Below, piece after piece: positions 37,504 to 47,654 of a stretch of 64,000 nucleotides of DNA. The first letter of the stretch is position 1; each line of letters begins with the position of its first letter. Source of the stretch: Rugamonas brunnea (GTDB lineage: Bacteria > Pseudomonadota > Gammaproteobacteria > Burkholderiales > Burkholderiaceae_D). The translations under genes were made by a program, and so were the position numbers. The notes under the pieces were generated by a model, which saw only the letters and a list, made by a program, of their open reading frames with translations, was not told where the DNA came from and did not search any database. The DNA is taken from assembly GCF_014042345.1 (NCBI RefSeq), contig NZ_JACEZT010000001.1:248001-312000 (forward strand). Direction: 5' to 3'.

Positions 37504-38712
37504 TCAGCCCGACAGATTCTGCGCCCAGCACAGGGCCGACAGGTGGGCCTTGTTCACGTCCAGCGGCGTCAGGTTCAGTGACGCGGCCAGCGAAGCCACC
37601 AGCGCGGAATTGAGTTCGCACGCCTCGGCCAGCGCCAGGTAGGGTCCGTATTTGCCGCCACGCGTGAGCAGCGCGGCCACCACATCGTCCGACAACTGGA
37701 TCGCCTCCAGCACTTCCCGCATCGGGATGCCCAGCAGGCGGTCCAGCAGCGAGAACATGCCGGCCACGAAGATGTTTTCCGCTTCGCTCTTGCCCAGCGC
37801 GGCCTGCCCCAGCAGTTCGGCCAGGCGGCCCCGCACCACGGCCGTTTCCAGCAGCACCGGCGAATAGCCGCTGGTGCTGGCCGTGGCCAGCAGCAGCGTG
37901 AGCCAGCGGTACAGCGGCGTGTAACCGAGCAGGGCCAGGGCCTGGCGCAGCGACTGCACTTCGCGCCCGGCGCCGAAACCGGCCGAGTTGATGAAGCGCA
38001 GCAGCTTGTAGGACAGCGTGGCGTCGCGCTTGAGCACGGCTTCGATCTGCTGGATGTCGGCTTCCTGCTTCACCATCTGCATCAGCTGCATGATGATGGT
38101 CTGGGCCGGGTTCATGCCCTTGGCGTCGGCGCCCGGACGCGGCGTCAGGTGCAGCTTGCCGACGAAAGCGTCCAGCCCCAGCGCGGCGCAGGCGTCGAAG
38201 TCGGCCCAGGTGGTCACGGGCCGGCCCACCATGCGCACCGTCGATTGCTTGAGCAGCGCGTAGCTACGCGCCTGCGAGGCCACGTCGGCGCCGGAAAAGC
38301 GCACTTCCACGTAGGAGGCAATGGTGGGCAGCCGGTTGCCGATGCGGGCCAGGTCGGCCTCGCGCAGCAGGATGCCGACGCCGCCGGCGCGCAGCGCCTG
38401 CACGGCTTGCAATGTGGAGGGATTGGCCAGCTCGCTGGTCCGGATGGACAGCACCGTATGCTCGGGCGGCATGTTGTACAGGGCGTCGGTCGACAACATG
38501 GCCGGCACGGCCTGCAGGAACAGGGTCTTGTCGCGCAGCAGCCAGCTGCCGTCGTCGCCGTTGACCTGGCTGGCGACGAAGCCGACCAGCTCCTCCAGGT
38601 CCTGCGCCGTGAACGGCTCCAGCGACGACTGTTGCCACGTCAGCTCATACCCGACCACGCGCTGCTTGGGATCGAGCAAAGGCTCACGGACTAGAAAATT
38701 GGTTTGATGCAT
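37504..38712 (-). CDS. EAL-derived/HDOD signalling protein (YuxH type)
   Basis: A 402-residue protein with a degenerate EAL-like N-terminal half (starts FLVREPLLDPKQRVVGYEL; the catalytic EAL residues are lacking) and a C-terminal HDOD domain (MQMVKQEADIQQIEAVLKRD to ALALLGYTPLYRWLTLLL). Proteins of this layout act as non-catalytic cyclic-di-GMP or regulatory partners. It sits directly after the second cheY of the chemotaxis locus and on the same strand, so it may belong to the same network. Confidence 0.85.
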   Translation of the reverse strand: MHQTNFLVREPLLDPKQRVVGYELTWQQSSLEPFTAQDLEELVGFVASQVNGDDGSWLLRDKTLFLQAVPAMLSTDALYNMPPEHTVLSIRTSELANPSTLQAVQALRAGGVGILLREADLARIGNRLPTIASYVEVRFSGADVASQARSYALLKQSTVRMVGRPVTTWADFDACAALGLDAFVGKLHLTPRPGADAKGMNPAQTIIMQLMQMVKQEADIQQIEAVLKRDATLSYKLLRFINSAGFGAGREVQSLRQALALLGYTPLYRWLTLLLATASTSGYSPVLLETAVVRGRLAELLGQAALGKSEAENIFVAGMFSLLDRLLGIPMREVLEAIQLSDDVVAALLTRGGKYGPYLALAEACELNSALVASLAASLNLTPLDVNKAHLSALCWAQNLSG

Positions 38713-38816
38713 GGTGAGGTTCCGCCGGTCGGGGCTACCCGCGGCCCGTTCAGCAAGCTGTTTTCATGCTTCTTGCGCATCGTTGCGGGGCGCCGCTGGC
38801 ATGCGCCCCCTTTTCA

Positions 38817-39206
38817 TCACGCGCCGAGCTTCTCGAAGATCTTGTTGAGCTTTTCGTCCAGCGTGGCGGCCGTGAACGGCTTGACCACGTAGCCATTGGC
38901 GCCGGCCTGGGCCGCCGCAATGATGTTTTCCTTCTTCGCTTCGGCAGTCACCATCAACACGGGCAGCTTGGCCAGCGCGGGATCGGCACGGATGTTTTGC
39001 AGCATGGTCAGGCCGTCCATGTTCGGCATGTTCCAGTCCGACACCACGAAGTCGAACTGTTCGGCGCGCAACTTGGCCAGCGCCATCACGCCGTCCTCAG
39101 CCTCGTCGACGTTGGCATAACCCAGTTCTTTCAACAGATTCCGGACGATGCGGCGCATCGTCGAAAAATCGTCTACGACTAAAAATTTCATCTTTGGATC
39201 AGCCAT
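38817..39206 (-). CDS. cheY: chemotaxis response regulator CheY (end of locus)
   Basis: A 129-residue single-domain receiver. Acidic pocket D12-D13, phospho-acceptor D57 (VSDWNMP), Thr at VMVTAEA and Lys at VVKPF are all present. When phosphorylated by CheA it binds the flagellar switch FliM. It resembles enteric CheY closely ([23 protein letters not shown]), more than the other receiver at 46627 does, so it is the better candidate for the motor-binding CheY. It follows cheB in transcription order. Confidence 0.95.
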   Translation of the reverse strand: MADPKMKFLVVDDFSTMRRIVRNLLKELGYANVDEAEDGVMALAKLRAEQFDFVVSDWNMPNMDGLTMLQNIRADPALAKLPVLMVTAEAKKENIIAAAQAGANGYVVKPFTAATLDEKLNKIFEKLGA

Positions 39207-39331
39207 GAATTACTCCGTTGATTCTCTTACGCGGTTGTTAATAGTGACTACAATTGCCAGCAAGTTGTAGGATAGCATTTTCGTTGCTTGAAGGCGAACA
39301 AAGTAGCAGTAAAACGTCATCCTTGCACGGA

Positions 39332-40402
39332 TTACACGCGCAGGGCGCGCATACCATGGGCCGCCAGGTAACCGAGCACCATGCCGGGCAGCGCCTGCAG
39401 TGCGCCCACCTCGTGCGCGGCGCCGATCGCGATCGCTTCGCGCGGCATGCCGAACACCACGCAACTGGCCTCGTCCTGCGCAAAATTATACGCGCCGGCC
39501 GTTTTCATCTCCAGCATGCCCTGCGCACCATCCTTGCCCATGCCCGTCAGGATCACGCCGACCGCGTTCTTGCCCGCGCACTGGGCGGCCGAGCGGAACA
39601 GCACGTCCACCGAGGGGCGGTGGCGGTTCACCGGTTCGCTCTGCTCGATCCTGGTCATGTAGTTGGCGCCGCTGCGGGTCAGCAGCAGGTGCGAATGGCC
39701 GGGCGCGATGTAGGCGTGGCCTGGCAGCACGCGTTCGTTGCCGGCCGCCTCCTGCACCGAGATCTTGCACAGCGAATCGAGCCGCTTGGCGAACGAGCGC
39801 GTGAAGCCTTCGGGCATGTGCTGGGTGATCAGGATGCCGGGGCAGTCGGACGGCATCTGCATCAGGAATTCGCGGATCGCTTCCGTGCCGCCGGTCGACG
39901 CGCCGATGATGATCAGCTTTTCCGACGAGGTGAGCGGATTGCGCAACTGCGGCAGCGGCGCATGGCCGTCCGCGCCCGGCTGGGGCAAGGTGCGGGCCCG
40001 CACGCGCGCCTTGGAGGCGGCCCGGATCTTGTCCGTGATCAGCTCCGTGTATTCGCGCATGCCGGCCTGGATCGAGATCTTGGGCTTGGTGACGAAATCG
40101 ACAGCGCCCAGTTCCAGCGCGCGCATGGTGATCTCGGAGCCGCGCTCGGTCAGCGACGACACCATCACCACCGGCATGGGGCGCAGGCGCATCAGCTTTT
40201 CCAGGAAGTCGAGGCCGTCCATCTTGGGCATCTCCACGTCCAGGGTCAGGACGTCGGGATTGGTCTGCTTGATCAACTCGCGCGCCACCAGGGGGTCGGG
40301 GGCCGCTGCCACCACTTCCATGTCGGGCTGGCTGTTGATAATTTCCGTCATGACCTTGCGGATCAGCGCAGAGTCATCGACGATCAGGACTTTGATCTTC
40401 AT
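39332..40402 (-). CDS. cheB: chemotaxis methylesterase CheB
   Basis: A 356-residue receiver-methylesterase. The receiver has D9-D10 and phospho-acceptor D55 ([11 protein letters not shown]). The esterase triad is visible as Ser in GASTGG, His in QHMPEGF and Asp in GMGKDGA. It removes methyl groups from MCP glutamates and deamidates glutamines during adaptation. It is downstream of cheD. Confidence 0.96.
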   Translation of the reverse strand: MKIKVLIVDDSALIRKVMTEIINSQPDMEVVAAAPDPLVARELIKQTNPDVLTLDVEMPKMDGLDFLEKLMRLRPMPVVMVSSLTERGSEITMRALELGAVDFVTKPKISIQAGMREYTELITDKIRAASKARVRARTLPQPGADGHAPLPQLRNPLTSSEKLIIIGASTGGTEAIREFLMQMPSDCPGILITQHMPEGFTRSFAKRLDSLCKISVQEAAGNERVLPGHAYIAPGHSHLLLTRSGANYMTRIEQSEPVNRHRPSVDVLFRSAAQCAGKNAVGVILTGMGKDGAQGMLEMKTAGAYNFAQDEASCVVFGMPREAIAIGAAHEVGALQALPGMVLGYLAAHGMRALRV

Positions 40403-40445
40403 ACACGTCTTTCCGGGCTTGTCGCCCTCTTCTTATCAGAACAGA

Positions 40446-41042
40446 TCAGAACAGATCGATGGCACCGGCCACCGGCGCCACCTTGAGGCGGCTGGCGTAC
40501 TCGATCTCGCGCCGCGCCAGCGTATCGTTGTGGGTCTGCATCAGCTTCTTGACCAGCACCTTGCCGGTGCGGGGGAAGAAATACACCTTGCGCGGGTGGA
40601 TGTCGTTGAGGTCCTCGGCCACCACGCGGATGCGCTCGACCTTGAGGAAGTTGAGCACGAAGGCGGCGTTGCGCTCGCCCACGTTGATGGCCGTGAAGCC
40701 CTTGAGCACGGCGCCGCCGCCGAATACCTTCGCTTCCAGGTTCTCGCGCTTGGCGCCGGCCTTGAGCAGGTCGTTGATCAGCACTTCCATGGCGTAGGTG
40801 CCGTAGCGGGCCGAGGCCGACACGGGGCTGCCGTCGCCGCCGCCGTCGGGCAGCATGAAGTGGTTCATGCCGCCCAGCCCGGTGGTGCGGTCGCGGATGC
40901 AGGCCGACACGCACGAGCCGAGCACGGTCACGATCAGCATGTCCTTGTTGGTGTAGTAGTACTCGCCGGGCAGGATCTTGGCGGCGTCGCAGTCGAACGT
41001 TCTATCGTAGTAGACGTTCGTGGCAAATTGTTCGAGGTCCAT
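40446..41042 (-). CDS. cheD: chemoreceptor glutamine deamidase CheD
   Basis: A 198-residue protein with the CheD core: C44 in LGSCVSACIRD and H61 in GGMNHFMLP supply two of the catalytic residues. CheD deamidates Gln in MCPs and in some species cooperates with a CheC phosphatase, which is not present here. It starts 9 bp after cheR and is followed by cheB, the usual adaptation block. Confidence 0.95.
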   Translation of the reverse strand: MDLEQFATNVYYDRTFDCDAAKILPGEYYYTNKDMLIVTVLGSCVSACIRDRTTGLGGMNHFMLPDGGGDGSPVSASARYGTYAMEVLINDLLKAGAKRENLEAKVFGGGAVLKGFTAINVGERNAAFVLNFLKVERIRVVAEDLNDIHPRKVYFFPRTGKVLVKKLMQTHNDTLARREIEYASRLKVAPVAGAIDLF

Positions 41043-41051
41043 GTTCTAGTC

Positions 41052-41924
41052 TCACGCGCGGTGGGCCGCGACCTTGTGCACCGCGCCCTGGTGCTGGGTA
41101 TCGAGCTCGTACACGGTCTTGCCGCGCAGTTTCAGCGAGTCCGACACGTAGAGGAAATTCTCCGAGTGGCCCGCGAACAGCAGCGCATGCGGTTTCATCA
41201 GGGGCACGAAGCGCGACAGGATCTTGCGCTGGGTGGCCTTGTCGAAGTAGATCATCACGTTGCGGCAGAAGATCACGTCGAACGGCCCGGTGATGGGCCA
41301 GCTGTCGGCCAGCAGATTGAGCTGCTTGAAGGTGATCAGCTGGCGCAGCTCGGGCCGCACCCGCACCAGGCCTTCGCGCTCCCCCTTCCCCTTGAGGAAG
41401 AAGCGGCGCTGGCGCTCGGGCGACATTTTCTCGATGCGGTCCATGCTGTAGACGCCGTTGGCGCCCGTGGCCAGCACGTTGGTGTCGATGTCGGTGGCGA
41501 TGATCTGGCACGGCGGCGTGAGCGTGTTGAACGCCTCGCACATGGTCATGGCGATCGAATACGGTTCCTCGCCGGTGGAACTGGCCGAGCACCAGATGGT
41601 GATCGGCCCCTGCAGGTGCTTGACATGCTCGGCCAGCAGCGGGAAGTGGTGGGCCTCGCGGAAGAACGACGTCAGGTTGGTGGTCAGCGCATTGGTGAAC
41701 GCTTCCCACTCCTCGCCCAGGCGGCCCGCTTCCAGGTCGTCCAGGTATTTGCCGAAACTGTCGATGCCGGTGGCGCGCAAACGCCGCGCCAGCCGGCTGT
41801 ACACCATCTCCTGCTTGCTGTCGGCCAGCGAGATGCCGGCCCGTTTGTAGATCAGGCCACGGACCCGTTCAAAGTCCCTGGCGTTGAAATCAAACTCCTT
41901 GACGGTGTCTTTACCATTCGGCAT
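41052..41924 (-). CDS. cheR: chemotaxis methyltransferase CheR
   Basis: A 290-residue SAM-dependent methyltransferase that methylates MCP glutamates. The N-terminal helical domain includes GISLADSKQEMVYSRLARR, and the catalytic domain has CSASTGEEPYSIAM (SAM-binding), ATDIDTNVL and FCRNVMIYFD. GHSENF near the C-terminus is also typical. GAAGGGT precedes the start. It is 64 bp after the MCP gene. Confidence 0.96.
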   Translation of the reverse strand: MPNGKDTVKEFDFNARDFERVRGLIYKRAGISLADSKQEMVYSRLARRLRATGIDSFGKYLDDLEAGRLGEEWEAFTNALTTNLTSFFREAHHFPLLAEHVKHLQGPITIWCSASSTGEEPYSIAMTMCEAFNTLTPPCQIIATDIDTNVLATGANGVYSMDRIEKMSPERQRRFFLKGKGEREGLVRVRPELRQLITFKQLNLLADSWPITGPFDVIFCRNVMIYFDKATQRKILSRFVPLMKPHALLFAGHSENFLYVSDSLKLRGKTVYELDTQHQGAVHKVAAHRA

Positions 41925-41988
41925 TTGTTTTACCCTTCACTGAATCCTGCAACAATGCCTGACCTGCTATGCCGGTAGCCGGCCTGGC

Positions 41989-43710
41989 TTAAAACTCTTC
42001 CCAGTCGTCGCCAGGCGCCGAGGCGGCCAGCTTCTTGGGGGCGGCCGGACGGGCCGTGACAGCGGGACGCACCGGGGCCGCAGCCACGGTGGGACGCGGT
42101 GCGGGCGCGGCCATGGCCGGCGCCGGCGCGCGCACGGCCACGGCCGGACGACGGGCCTGGTCCTCATGCGACAGCTTGAAGATGCTGACCGCTTCGGCCA
42201 GGTTGTGGGCCTGCTCCTGCATGCTCTCGGCGGCGGCGGCGGCTTGCTCCACTAGGGCCGCGTTCTGCTGCGTCATCTCGTCCATCTGGGTGATGGCCTG
42301 GTTCACTTCCTCGATGCCGTTGCTCTGCTCCTGGGTGGCGGCCGTGATTTCGCCCATGATGTCGGCCACCTGCTTGATCGAGGTGACGATCAGGTCCATG
42401 GTCTGGCCAGCCTCGTCCACCAGTTTGCTGCCGGCATCGACCTTGTTCACCGAGTCGCCGATCAGTTCCTTGATCTCCTTGGCGGCGCCGGCCGAGCGCT
42501 GGGCCAGGTTGCGCACCTCGGACGCCACCACGGCGAAGCCGCGGCCCTGCTCGCCCGCGCGGGCCGCTTCCACGGCCGCGTTCAGGGCCAGAATGTTGGT
42601 CTGGAAGGCGATGCCGTCGATCACGCCGATGATGTCGAAGATCTTGCGCGACGATTCCTTGATCGAACCCATGGTGTCGACCACCTGCGACACCACGGTG
42701 CCGCCCTTCTCCGCCACCGACGAGGCCGACACGGCCAGCTGGTTGGCCTGGCGTGCGTTGTCCGCGTTCTGCTTCACGGTGGAGGTCAGTTCCTCCATCG
42801 AGCTGGCCGTTTCCTCCAGCGAGCTGGCCTGCGCTTCCGTGCGCGAGGACAGGTCGGCGTTGCCCGAGGCGATTTCCTGCGAGGCCACGGTGATGGTCTC
42901 GGTGCCGGCGCGCACTTCGCCCACGGTCTTGACCAGGCTTTCGTTCATGTCCTTGAGCGCCTGCAGCAGCGCGCTGGTTTCATCCTTGCCTTCCACCGTC
43001 ACCTGCGAGGTCAGTTCGCCGGCGGCCACTTTCTGGGCCACGGCCACGGCACCCGACAGCGGCACGGTGATGGAACGGGTGATGATCAGCGCGCAGGTCA
43101 CGCCCAGCGCCACGGCCACGGCGCCCAGGCCGAACAGCATGAACATCAGCTGGGTGTCGGCCGAGACGGAACTGTCCATCACTTCCTTGGCGGCGGCCTG
43201 CTGGATGTCGACCACCTTGTTCAACAGGGCCAGCGTCTGCTGGTTCAGCGGGTCGATGCGGCTGGCGATCACCTTGGCCGCGCCCTCGCTGTTAAAGGCC
43301 AGCACCTGGCCGATGGCTTCCTTGAAGGCGGCGTCGGTGTCGGCGTCCAGCGTGGCGATGTCGCCCAGGATCTTCTTTTCGGCATCCGTCAGGCCCAGGC
43401 TCTTGAGCTGGCCGATGGCCGTCTCATACACCTTGCGCTGGTCCTTGACCTTCGCTTCCTCTTTCTGCATCAGGCTCACGTCCGACTGCAGGCCGATGTT
43501 GCGCATCGCGATGCCGGTCTCCAGCATCGAGCTCTTCATGATGGCCGCCTGCAGGCTCTTGGCGGTCGACAGCTGCAAGCCCTTGGTCAGCTTGGCCTTG
43601 TTGCTGTAGTTGAGGAAGTTGGCCGACAACACCATGGCCACCAGGATCAGCAGGATGACGCCGAAACCAGCCATCAACCGGGACCCAATCTTAACGTCGC
43701 GTAAATTCAT
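41989..43710 (-). CDS. methyl-accepting chemotaxis protein
   Basis: A 573-residue chemoreceptor. TM1 follows [12 protein letters not shown], then a four-helix-bundle periplasmic sensor (about residues 33-190), TM2, HAMP and a long signalling helix hairpin whose tip reads [20 protein letters not shown]. The C-terminus is Ala/Pro/Val-rich and ends DDWEEF, a pentapeptide-type tether for CheR/CheB like NWETF of Tar/Tsr. ATG 43710 with AGGGGAG is chosen over 43737. Its ligand is unknown. Confidence 0.93.
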   Translation of the reverse strand: MNLRDVKIGSRLMAGFGVILLILVAMVLSANFLNYSNKAKLTKGLQLSTAKSLQAAIMKSSMLETGIAMRNIGLQSDVSLMQKEEAKVKDQRKVYETAIGQLKSLGLTDAEKKILGDIATLDADTDAAFKEAIGQVLAFNSEGAAKVIASRIDPLNQQTLALLNKVVDIQQAAAKEVMDSSVSADTQLMFMLFGLGAVAVALGVTCALIITRSITVPLSGAVAVAQKVAAGELTSQVTVEGKDETSALLQALKDMNESLVKTVGEVRAGTETITVASQEIASGNADLSSRTEAQASSLEETASSMEELTSTVKQNADNARQANQLAVSASSVAEKGGTVVSQVVDTMGSIKESSRKIFDIIGVIDGIAFQTNILALNAAVEAARAGEQGRGFAVVASEVRNLAQRSAGAAKEIKELIGDSVNKVDAGSKLVDEAGQTMDLIVTSIKQVADIMGEITAATQEQSNGIEEVNQAITQMDEMTQQNAALVEQAAAAAESMQEQAHNLAEAVSIFKLSHEDQARRPAVAVRAPAPAMAAPAPRPTVAAAPVRPAVTARPAAPKKLAASAPGDDWEEF

Positions 43711-43843
43711 TTCAGTTCTCCCCTTGTGCCTGCTCATTTTTGTGCGCCCCGCTGCGCTGGGGCGCGGTGCCGTACTCCAGCTCTCTGCGGAGCGTCGACG
43801 GCCTTGTTTCTGTTGCCGCTTGCGCGGCGCCTGTGCACCGGCC

Positions 43844-44332
43844 TCAGGCGGCCAGCGACTCGATCAATCCCATCTCCGGGCTGGCCATCAATTTATCGAT
43901 GTCCACCAGGATCAGCATGCGCTCGTCGATCGTGCCCAGCCCGATCATGTACTCGGTGCTGAACGCGGTCCCCATTTCGGGCGCCGGTTTGACCTGCTCC
44001 GGCGTCAACGTCGTCACGTCCGACACCGAATCGACCACCATGCCGACGATACGTCCGCCGATGTTCAGGATGATCACCACGGTAAATTGGTCGTAGACCG
44101 GGGTGCCCAGGTTGAACTTGATGCGCATGTCCACTACCGGAATGATGATGCCGCGCAGATTAATCACACCCTTGATGAATTCCGGTGCGTTGGCGATCCG
44201 GGTCACGGCCTCGTAGCCGCGGATCTCCTGCACCTTCAGGATGTCGATGCCGTACTCCTCCTTGCCCAGCGTGAAAGCCAGGAATTCGTGGCCGGCGATC
44301 TCTTTTGCTCCTATGGTAAGCGCTTCCGCCAT
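43844..44332 (-). CDS. cheW: chemotaxis coupling protein CheW
   Basis: A 162-residue CheW adaptor that links CheA to receptors. The two-lobed beta fold is indicated by [20 protein letters not shown] and [16 protein letters not shown], and the conserved Arg of NLRG is present. It lies 29 bp after cheA and ahead of the MCP gene. Confidence 0.96.
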   Translation of the reverse strand: MAEALTIGAKEIAGHEFLAFTLGKEEYGIDILKVQEIRGYEAVTRIANAPEFIKGVINLRGIIIPVVDMRIKFNLGTPVYDQFTVVIILNIGGRIVGMVVDSVSDVTTLTPEQVKPAPEMGTAFSTEYMIGLGTIDERMLILVDIDKLMASPEMGLIESLAA

Positions 44333-44361
44333 GATGCGTCCCTATTTATATGTCAAAGAAT

Positions 44362-46581
44362 TCATGAAAAGATCGATTCGTCGGCCAGTTGGCGCGACGA
44401 GCGTATCAAGGCCGCCACATCGAGGATCAGCGACACGCCGCCGTCGCCCAGGATGGTGGCGCCGGAAATGCCGGCCACCTTGCGATAATTCGATTCCAGG
44501 TTCTTGACCACCACCTGCTGCTGCCCCACCAGGTCGTCGATGAACAGGCCCGCCTTGCGCCCTTCGGTCTCGATGATGACGACGATGCCCTCGGACGGGC
44601 AGGTGTAGCGCGGCGTGATGTCGAACATCTGGTACAGCGGCACCAGCGGCAGGTATTCGCCGCGCACCTTGACCACCTTGCCCTTGCCGCTGATCTCCTT
44701 GACGTCTTCCGGCGCCGGCTGCAGCGATTCGATCACGAAGCCCAGCGGCAGGATGTAGACTTCCTCGCCGACCCGGATCGACATGCCGTCCAGGATCGCC
44801 AGCGTGAGCGGCAGCGAGATCGAGATGGTGGTGCCATAGCCCTTGGCCGAGCGGATGTCGACCACCCCGCCCATGGCCGTGATGTTGCGCTTGACGACGT
44901 CCATGCCGACCCCGCGGCCGGACACGTCCGTCACCTGTTCGGCGGTGGAGAAGCCGGGCGCGAAGATCAGCTGCCAGACGTCGGCGTCGGCCATGGCGTC
45001 GCTCACGGGCAGGCCGTTCTGCATGGCCTTGGCCAGGATCTTCTCGCGGTTCAGGCCGCCGCCGTCGTCCGACACTTCGATGATGATGTTGCCGCCCTGG
45101 TGGCTGGCCGACAGGAACAGCCGGCCGGCGTCGGCCTTGCCGGCTGCGCGCCGCACGTCGGGCATCTCGATGCCGTGGTCGATGCTGTTGCGCACCAGGT
45201 GGGTGAGCGGGTCGACAATGCGTTCGATCAGGCCCTTGTCCAGTTCGGTGGCCGCGCCGTTGGTGATGAAATCGACTTTCTTGCCCAGCTTGGCCGCCAG
45301 GTCGCGCACCATGCGCGGGAAGCGCGAGAACACGAAGTCCATCGGCATCATGCGGATCGACATCACCGCTTCCTGCAGGTCGCGGGTGTTGCGCGTGAGC
45401 TGGCTGACGCTGTTGAGCAGGCGCTCGTGCACCATCGGGTCCAGCGTGTCCACGCGCTGCTCGATCATGGCCTGGGTGATCACCAGTTCGCCCACCAGGT
45501 TGATCAGCTGGTCAACCTTCTCGATCGACACGCGGATCGAGGACGACTCGGCGCCCGGGGCGGAGGCGGCCTTCTCCTCCTTCTTGCCGGGCTTTTTCTC
45601 GTGCTCGTCGTGGTGCGGCTGGGCCGCCACCACGGGCGCCGCTTCCGGCGGCAGGCCGGCGGCGGTGCGGATCTGTTCGAGCGGCTGGAAGAAGCCATAG
45701 CCGCGCGCGTCGTCCGCCCCTTCGGCGGCGGCGGCGCGGATCTCCTCGAGCGGCTGGAAGAAGCCGTAGCCCTGGCCCTGCCCCGCAGGCGCCGGCGCGG
45801 CCGGGGTCAGGTCGACCGGGTCGAAGAAACCGTAGCCCAGCGCGTCCTCCGTTTTGGCCCGCTCGGCCTGCTCCAGGCTGGCCTGCTCGGGCGTCAAGGC
45901 CGGCAGCTCCGTAACCACCATCTGGTCCGGATTGAGCACGAACGAACAGATGGCGATGATGTCGTCCAGGCTCTCGTGGGTGGTGACCACCATGGCGTTG
46001 CGGTCATGGTCGAGCGGGGTGATGGCCACGTGGCCCATCAAGCCCAGCTCCGCACCCAGCGCCGTCACTTCACGGTGCGCCATGGCCGGCAGTTCCAGCC
46101 GGTAGCGGCGTCCGCCGCTGTGGTCCACGGCGGCCGCGTCGGGCGCGCTGTTGTGGAACGAAGGCGCGATGTGGGCCAGCGCGGCCACCGGCGCGTCCTG
46201 CGACAGCGATTGCAGCATCATGCGCACGTCGGCCACGGCGTCCTGGTCCACCTCGGCGCCGTGGCGGTGGCCGTCCAGTTGCATCTTGAGGATGTCCTTG
46301 GCGGCCAGGAAGGCGTCCACGTGCTCGGAGGTGAGCGCCATCTCGCCCTTGCGCACGCGGTCGAGCAGCGTCTCCAGGATGTGGGTCACTTCCGTCATGT
46401 CAGTCACGCCGAACGTGGAGGCGCCGCCCTTGACGGAATGGGCGGTGCGGAAGATCGCGTTCAGGTCCTCGGCGTCGGGTGCGTCGATGTCCACGGCCAG
46501 CAGCAGCCGCTCCATTTCAGCCAGCAGTTCCTCGGCCTCATCGAAGAAGACCTGGAAAAACTGGCTAATATCGATGGTCAT
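44362..46581 (-). CDS. cheA: chemotaxis histidine kinase CheA
   Basis: A 739-residue kinase. P1 Hpt domain with phospho-acceptor H48 (RTAHSVKGG), a P2 region, dimerisation P3, ATP-binding P4 (N, G1 and G2 boxes: LVRNSIDHG, DDGGGLN, GRGVGMDVV) and the CheW-like P5 domain. The linker ahead of P3 has three copies of a GYGFF motif (GYGFFDP, GYGFFQP, GYGFFQP), roughly 33 residues apart. Gene order cheY-cheA-cheW matches the core of an enteric-type system. Confidence 0.97.
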   Translation of the reverse strand: MTIDISQFFQVFFDEAEELLAEMERLLLAVDIDAPDAEDLNAIFRTAHSVKGGASTFGVTDMTEVTHILETLLDRVRKGEMALTSEHVDAFLAAKDILKMQLDGHRHGAEVDQDAVADVRMMLQSLSQDAPVAALAHIAPSFHNSAPDAAAVDHSGGRRYRLELPAMAHREVTALGAELGLMGHVAITPLDHDRNAMVVTTHESLDDIIAICSFVLNPDQMVVTELPALTPEQASLEQAERAKTEDALGYGFFDPVDLTPAAPAPAGQGQGYGFFQPLEEIRAAAAEGADDARGYGFFQPLEQIRTAAGLPPEAAPVVAAQPHHDEHEKKPGKKEEKAASAPGAESSSIRVSIEKVDQLINLVGELVITQAMIEQRVDTLDPMVHERLLNSVSQLTRNTRDLQEAVMSIRMMPMDFVFSRFPRMVRDLAAKLGKKVDFITNGAATELDKGLIERIVDPLTHLVRNSIDHGIEMPDVRRAAGKADAGRLFLSASHQGGNIIIEVSDDGGGLNREKILAKAMQNGLPVSDAMADADVWQLIFAPGFSTAEQVTDVSGRGVGMDVVKRNITAMGGVVDIRSAKGYGTTISISLPLTLAILDGMSIRVGEEVYILPLGFVIESLQPAPEDVKEISGKGKVVKVRGEYLPLVPLYQMFDITPRYTCPSEGIVVIIETEGRKAGLFIDDLVGQQQVVVKNLESNYRKVAGISGATILGDGGVSLILDVAALIRSSRQLADESIFS

Positions 46582-46626
46582 GGTGAGACTCCGTGAAGTT
46601 CGCTTTGCATCAGTGCACTCGCTTCA

Positions 46627-46992
46627 TCAGCCGATGACCTTTTTCACAACCTCGATCAGGCGCTGCGGGTCGAATGGCTTGACCAGCCAGCCATTGGCGC
46701 CCGCGGCGCGCCCCTTGGACTTCATTTCGTCGGACGATTCCGTGGTCAGCATCAGGATAGGCACCTTCTGGTAAGCGGGCAGCTCACGCAGCAGCTTGAT
46801 CAGTTGCAGGCCGTCCATGCGCGGCATGTTCTGGTCGGTCAGCACCAGGTCCACGGTTTGCAGCTTGGCTTTTTCCAGACCGTCCTGGCCATCGACCGCC
46901 TCCACCACCTGGTAGCCGGCAGCCTTGAGGCTGAAGGCCACCATCTGGCGCAGGGAACTGGAATCATCAACTGCAAGTATTGTTTTAGCCAT
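46627..46992 (-). CDS. CheY-like response regulator ahead of cheA
   Basis: A 121-residue stand-alone receiver with acidic pocket D9-D10, phospho-acceptor D53 (LTDQNMPRMDG), Thr in LMLTTES and Lys in LVKPF. It resembles the CheY-like regulators placed directly upstream of cheA in many betaproteobacteria and could be a phosphate sink or a second output. ATG 46992 is preferred over 47004 because of the spacing of GAGAG. Distinct from the cheY at 38817. Confidence 0.92.
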   Translation of the reverse strand: MAKTILAVDDSSSLRQMVAFSLKAAGYQVVEAVDGQDGLEKAKLQTVDLVLTDQNMPRMDGLQLIKLLRELPAYQKVPILMLTTESSDEMKSKGRAAGANGWLVKPFDPQRLIEVVKKVIG

Positions 46993-47060
46993 CTTTGCTC
47001 TCACTCTTCAATTCCGGGGACGGGCCCCTCTTTTTTAAATCGATCACGCGCCGGACCGGG

Positions 47061-47609
47061 CTAGAACAGCTCGATGTCGCCGCTCTCCAGGTGTTTTTGA
47101 CTGACCGCCTTGCGCAGCACGCTGCGCAGTTCCAGACTCTGTATCGCCAGCGCCATGCTGACCTTGCCCAACAAGGCGACGATCTCCTCGTTGTCGCTCT
47201 CGGGCAGCATCTCGGCGCCATGCGCGCCCAGCGTGCCGAGGAATTCGCGCAAGCCGGTCACGCGCTTGAGCGTGCGGTCGATCAGCTGGCTCGTCATGTC
47301 CTGGAACTGCATGCTGGTGATGGCCGCGTTCACGTGGTTGCCCACCTGCGCGTGCAACTCCTCCAGCCTGGCTTTCTGCTCGGCCGTGGGGGTGCCGCCG
47401 GCCAGCAGCAGCTTGATGGTGTCCTGCTCGGCCTCCACGGCCTGGTGGATGGCCATGAAGTTGAAGGTCAGCTTCTCGATCGCTTCCTCCAGCAGCAGGC
47501 CGGTCTGGATCAGGTCGGTCTCCACTTCCGTCAGGTGGCGCCGGCCATGGTCGGACACGCCCGACAACAGGCGCTTCACATGGGAGCCCAATATTTTTTT
47601 TCTGGTCAT
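47061..47609 (-). CDS. CheZ-like chemotaxis phosphatase
   Basis: A 182-residue all-helical protein. SMQFQDMTSQLIDR (residues 99-112) reproduces the CheZ active-site helix DxxxQ, here D104 and Q108, which inserts into CheY to speed its dephosphorylation. The C-terminus ends SGDIELF, like the acidic-aromatic CheY-binding tail of CheZ. Overall it is more diverged than enteric CheZ. It lies between motB and the first cheY, a natural place for such an enzyme. Catalytic identity is inferred from these two motifs. Confidence 0.75.
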   Translation of the reverse strand: MTRKKILGSHVKRLLSGVSDHGRRHLTEVETDLIQTGLLLEEAIEKLTFNFMAIHQAVEAEQDTIKLLLAGGTPTAEQKARLEELHAQVGNHVNAAITSMQFQDMTSQLIDRTLKRVTGLREFLGTLGAHGAEMLPESDNEEIVALLGKVSMALAIQSLELRSVLRKAVSQKHLESGDIELF

Positions 47610-47654
47610 AACAGTCTCATTCTCCTGCTCATCCTTCCGCGCGCCGCGCCGGCT

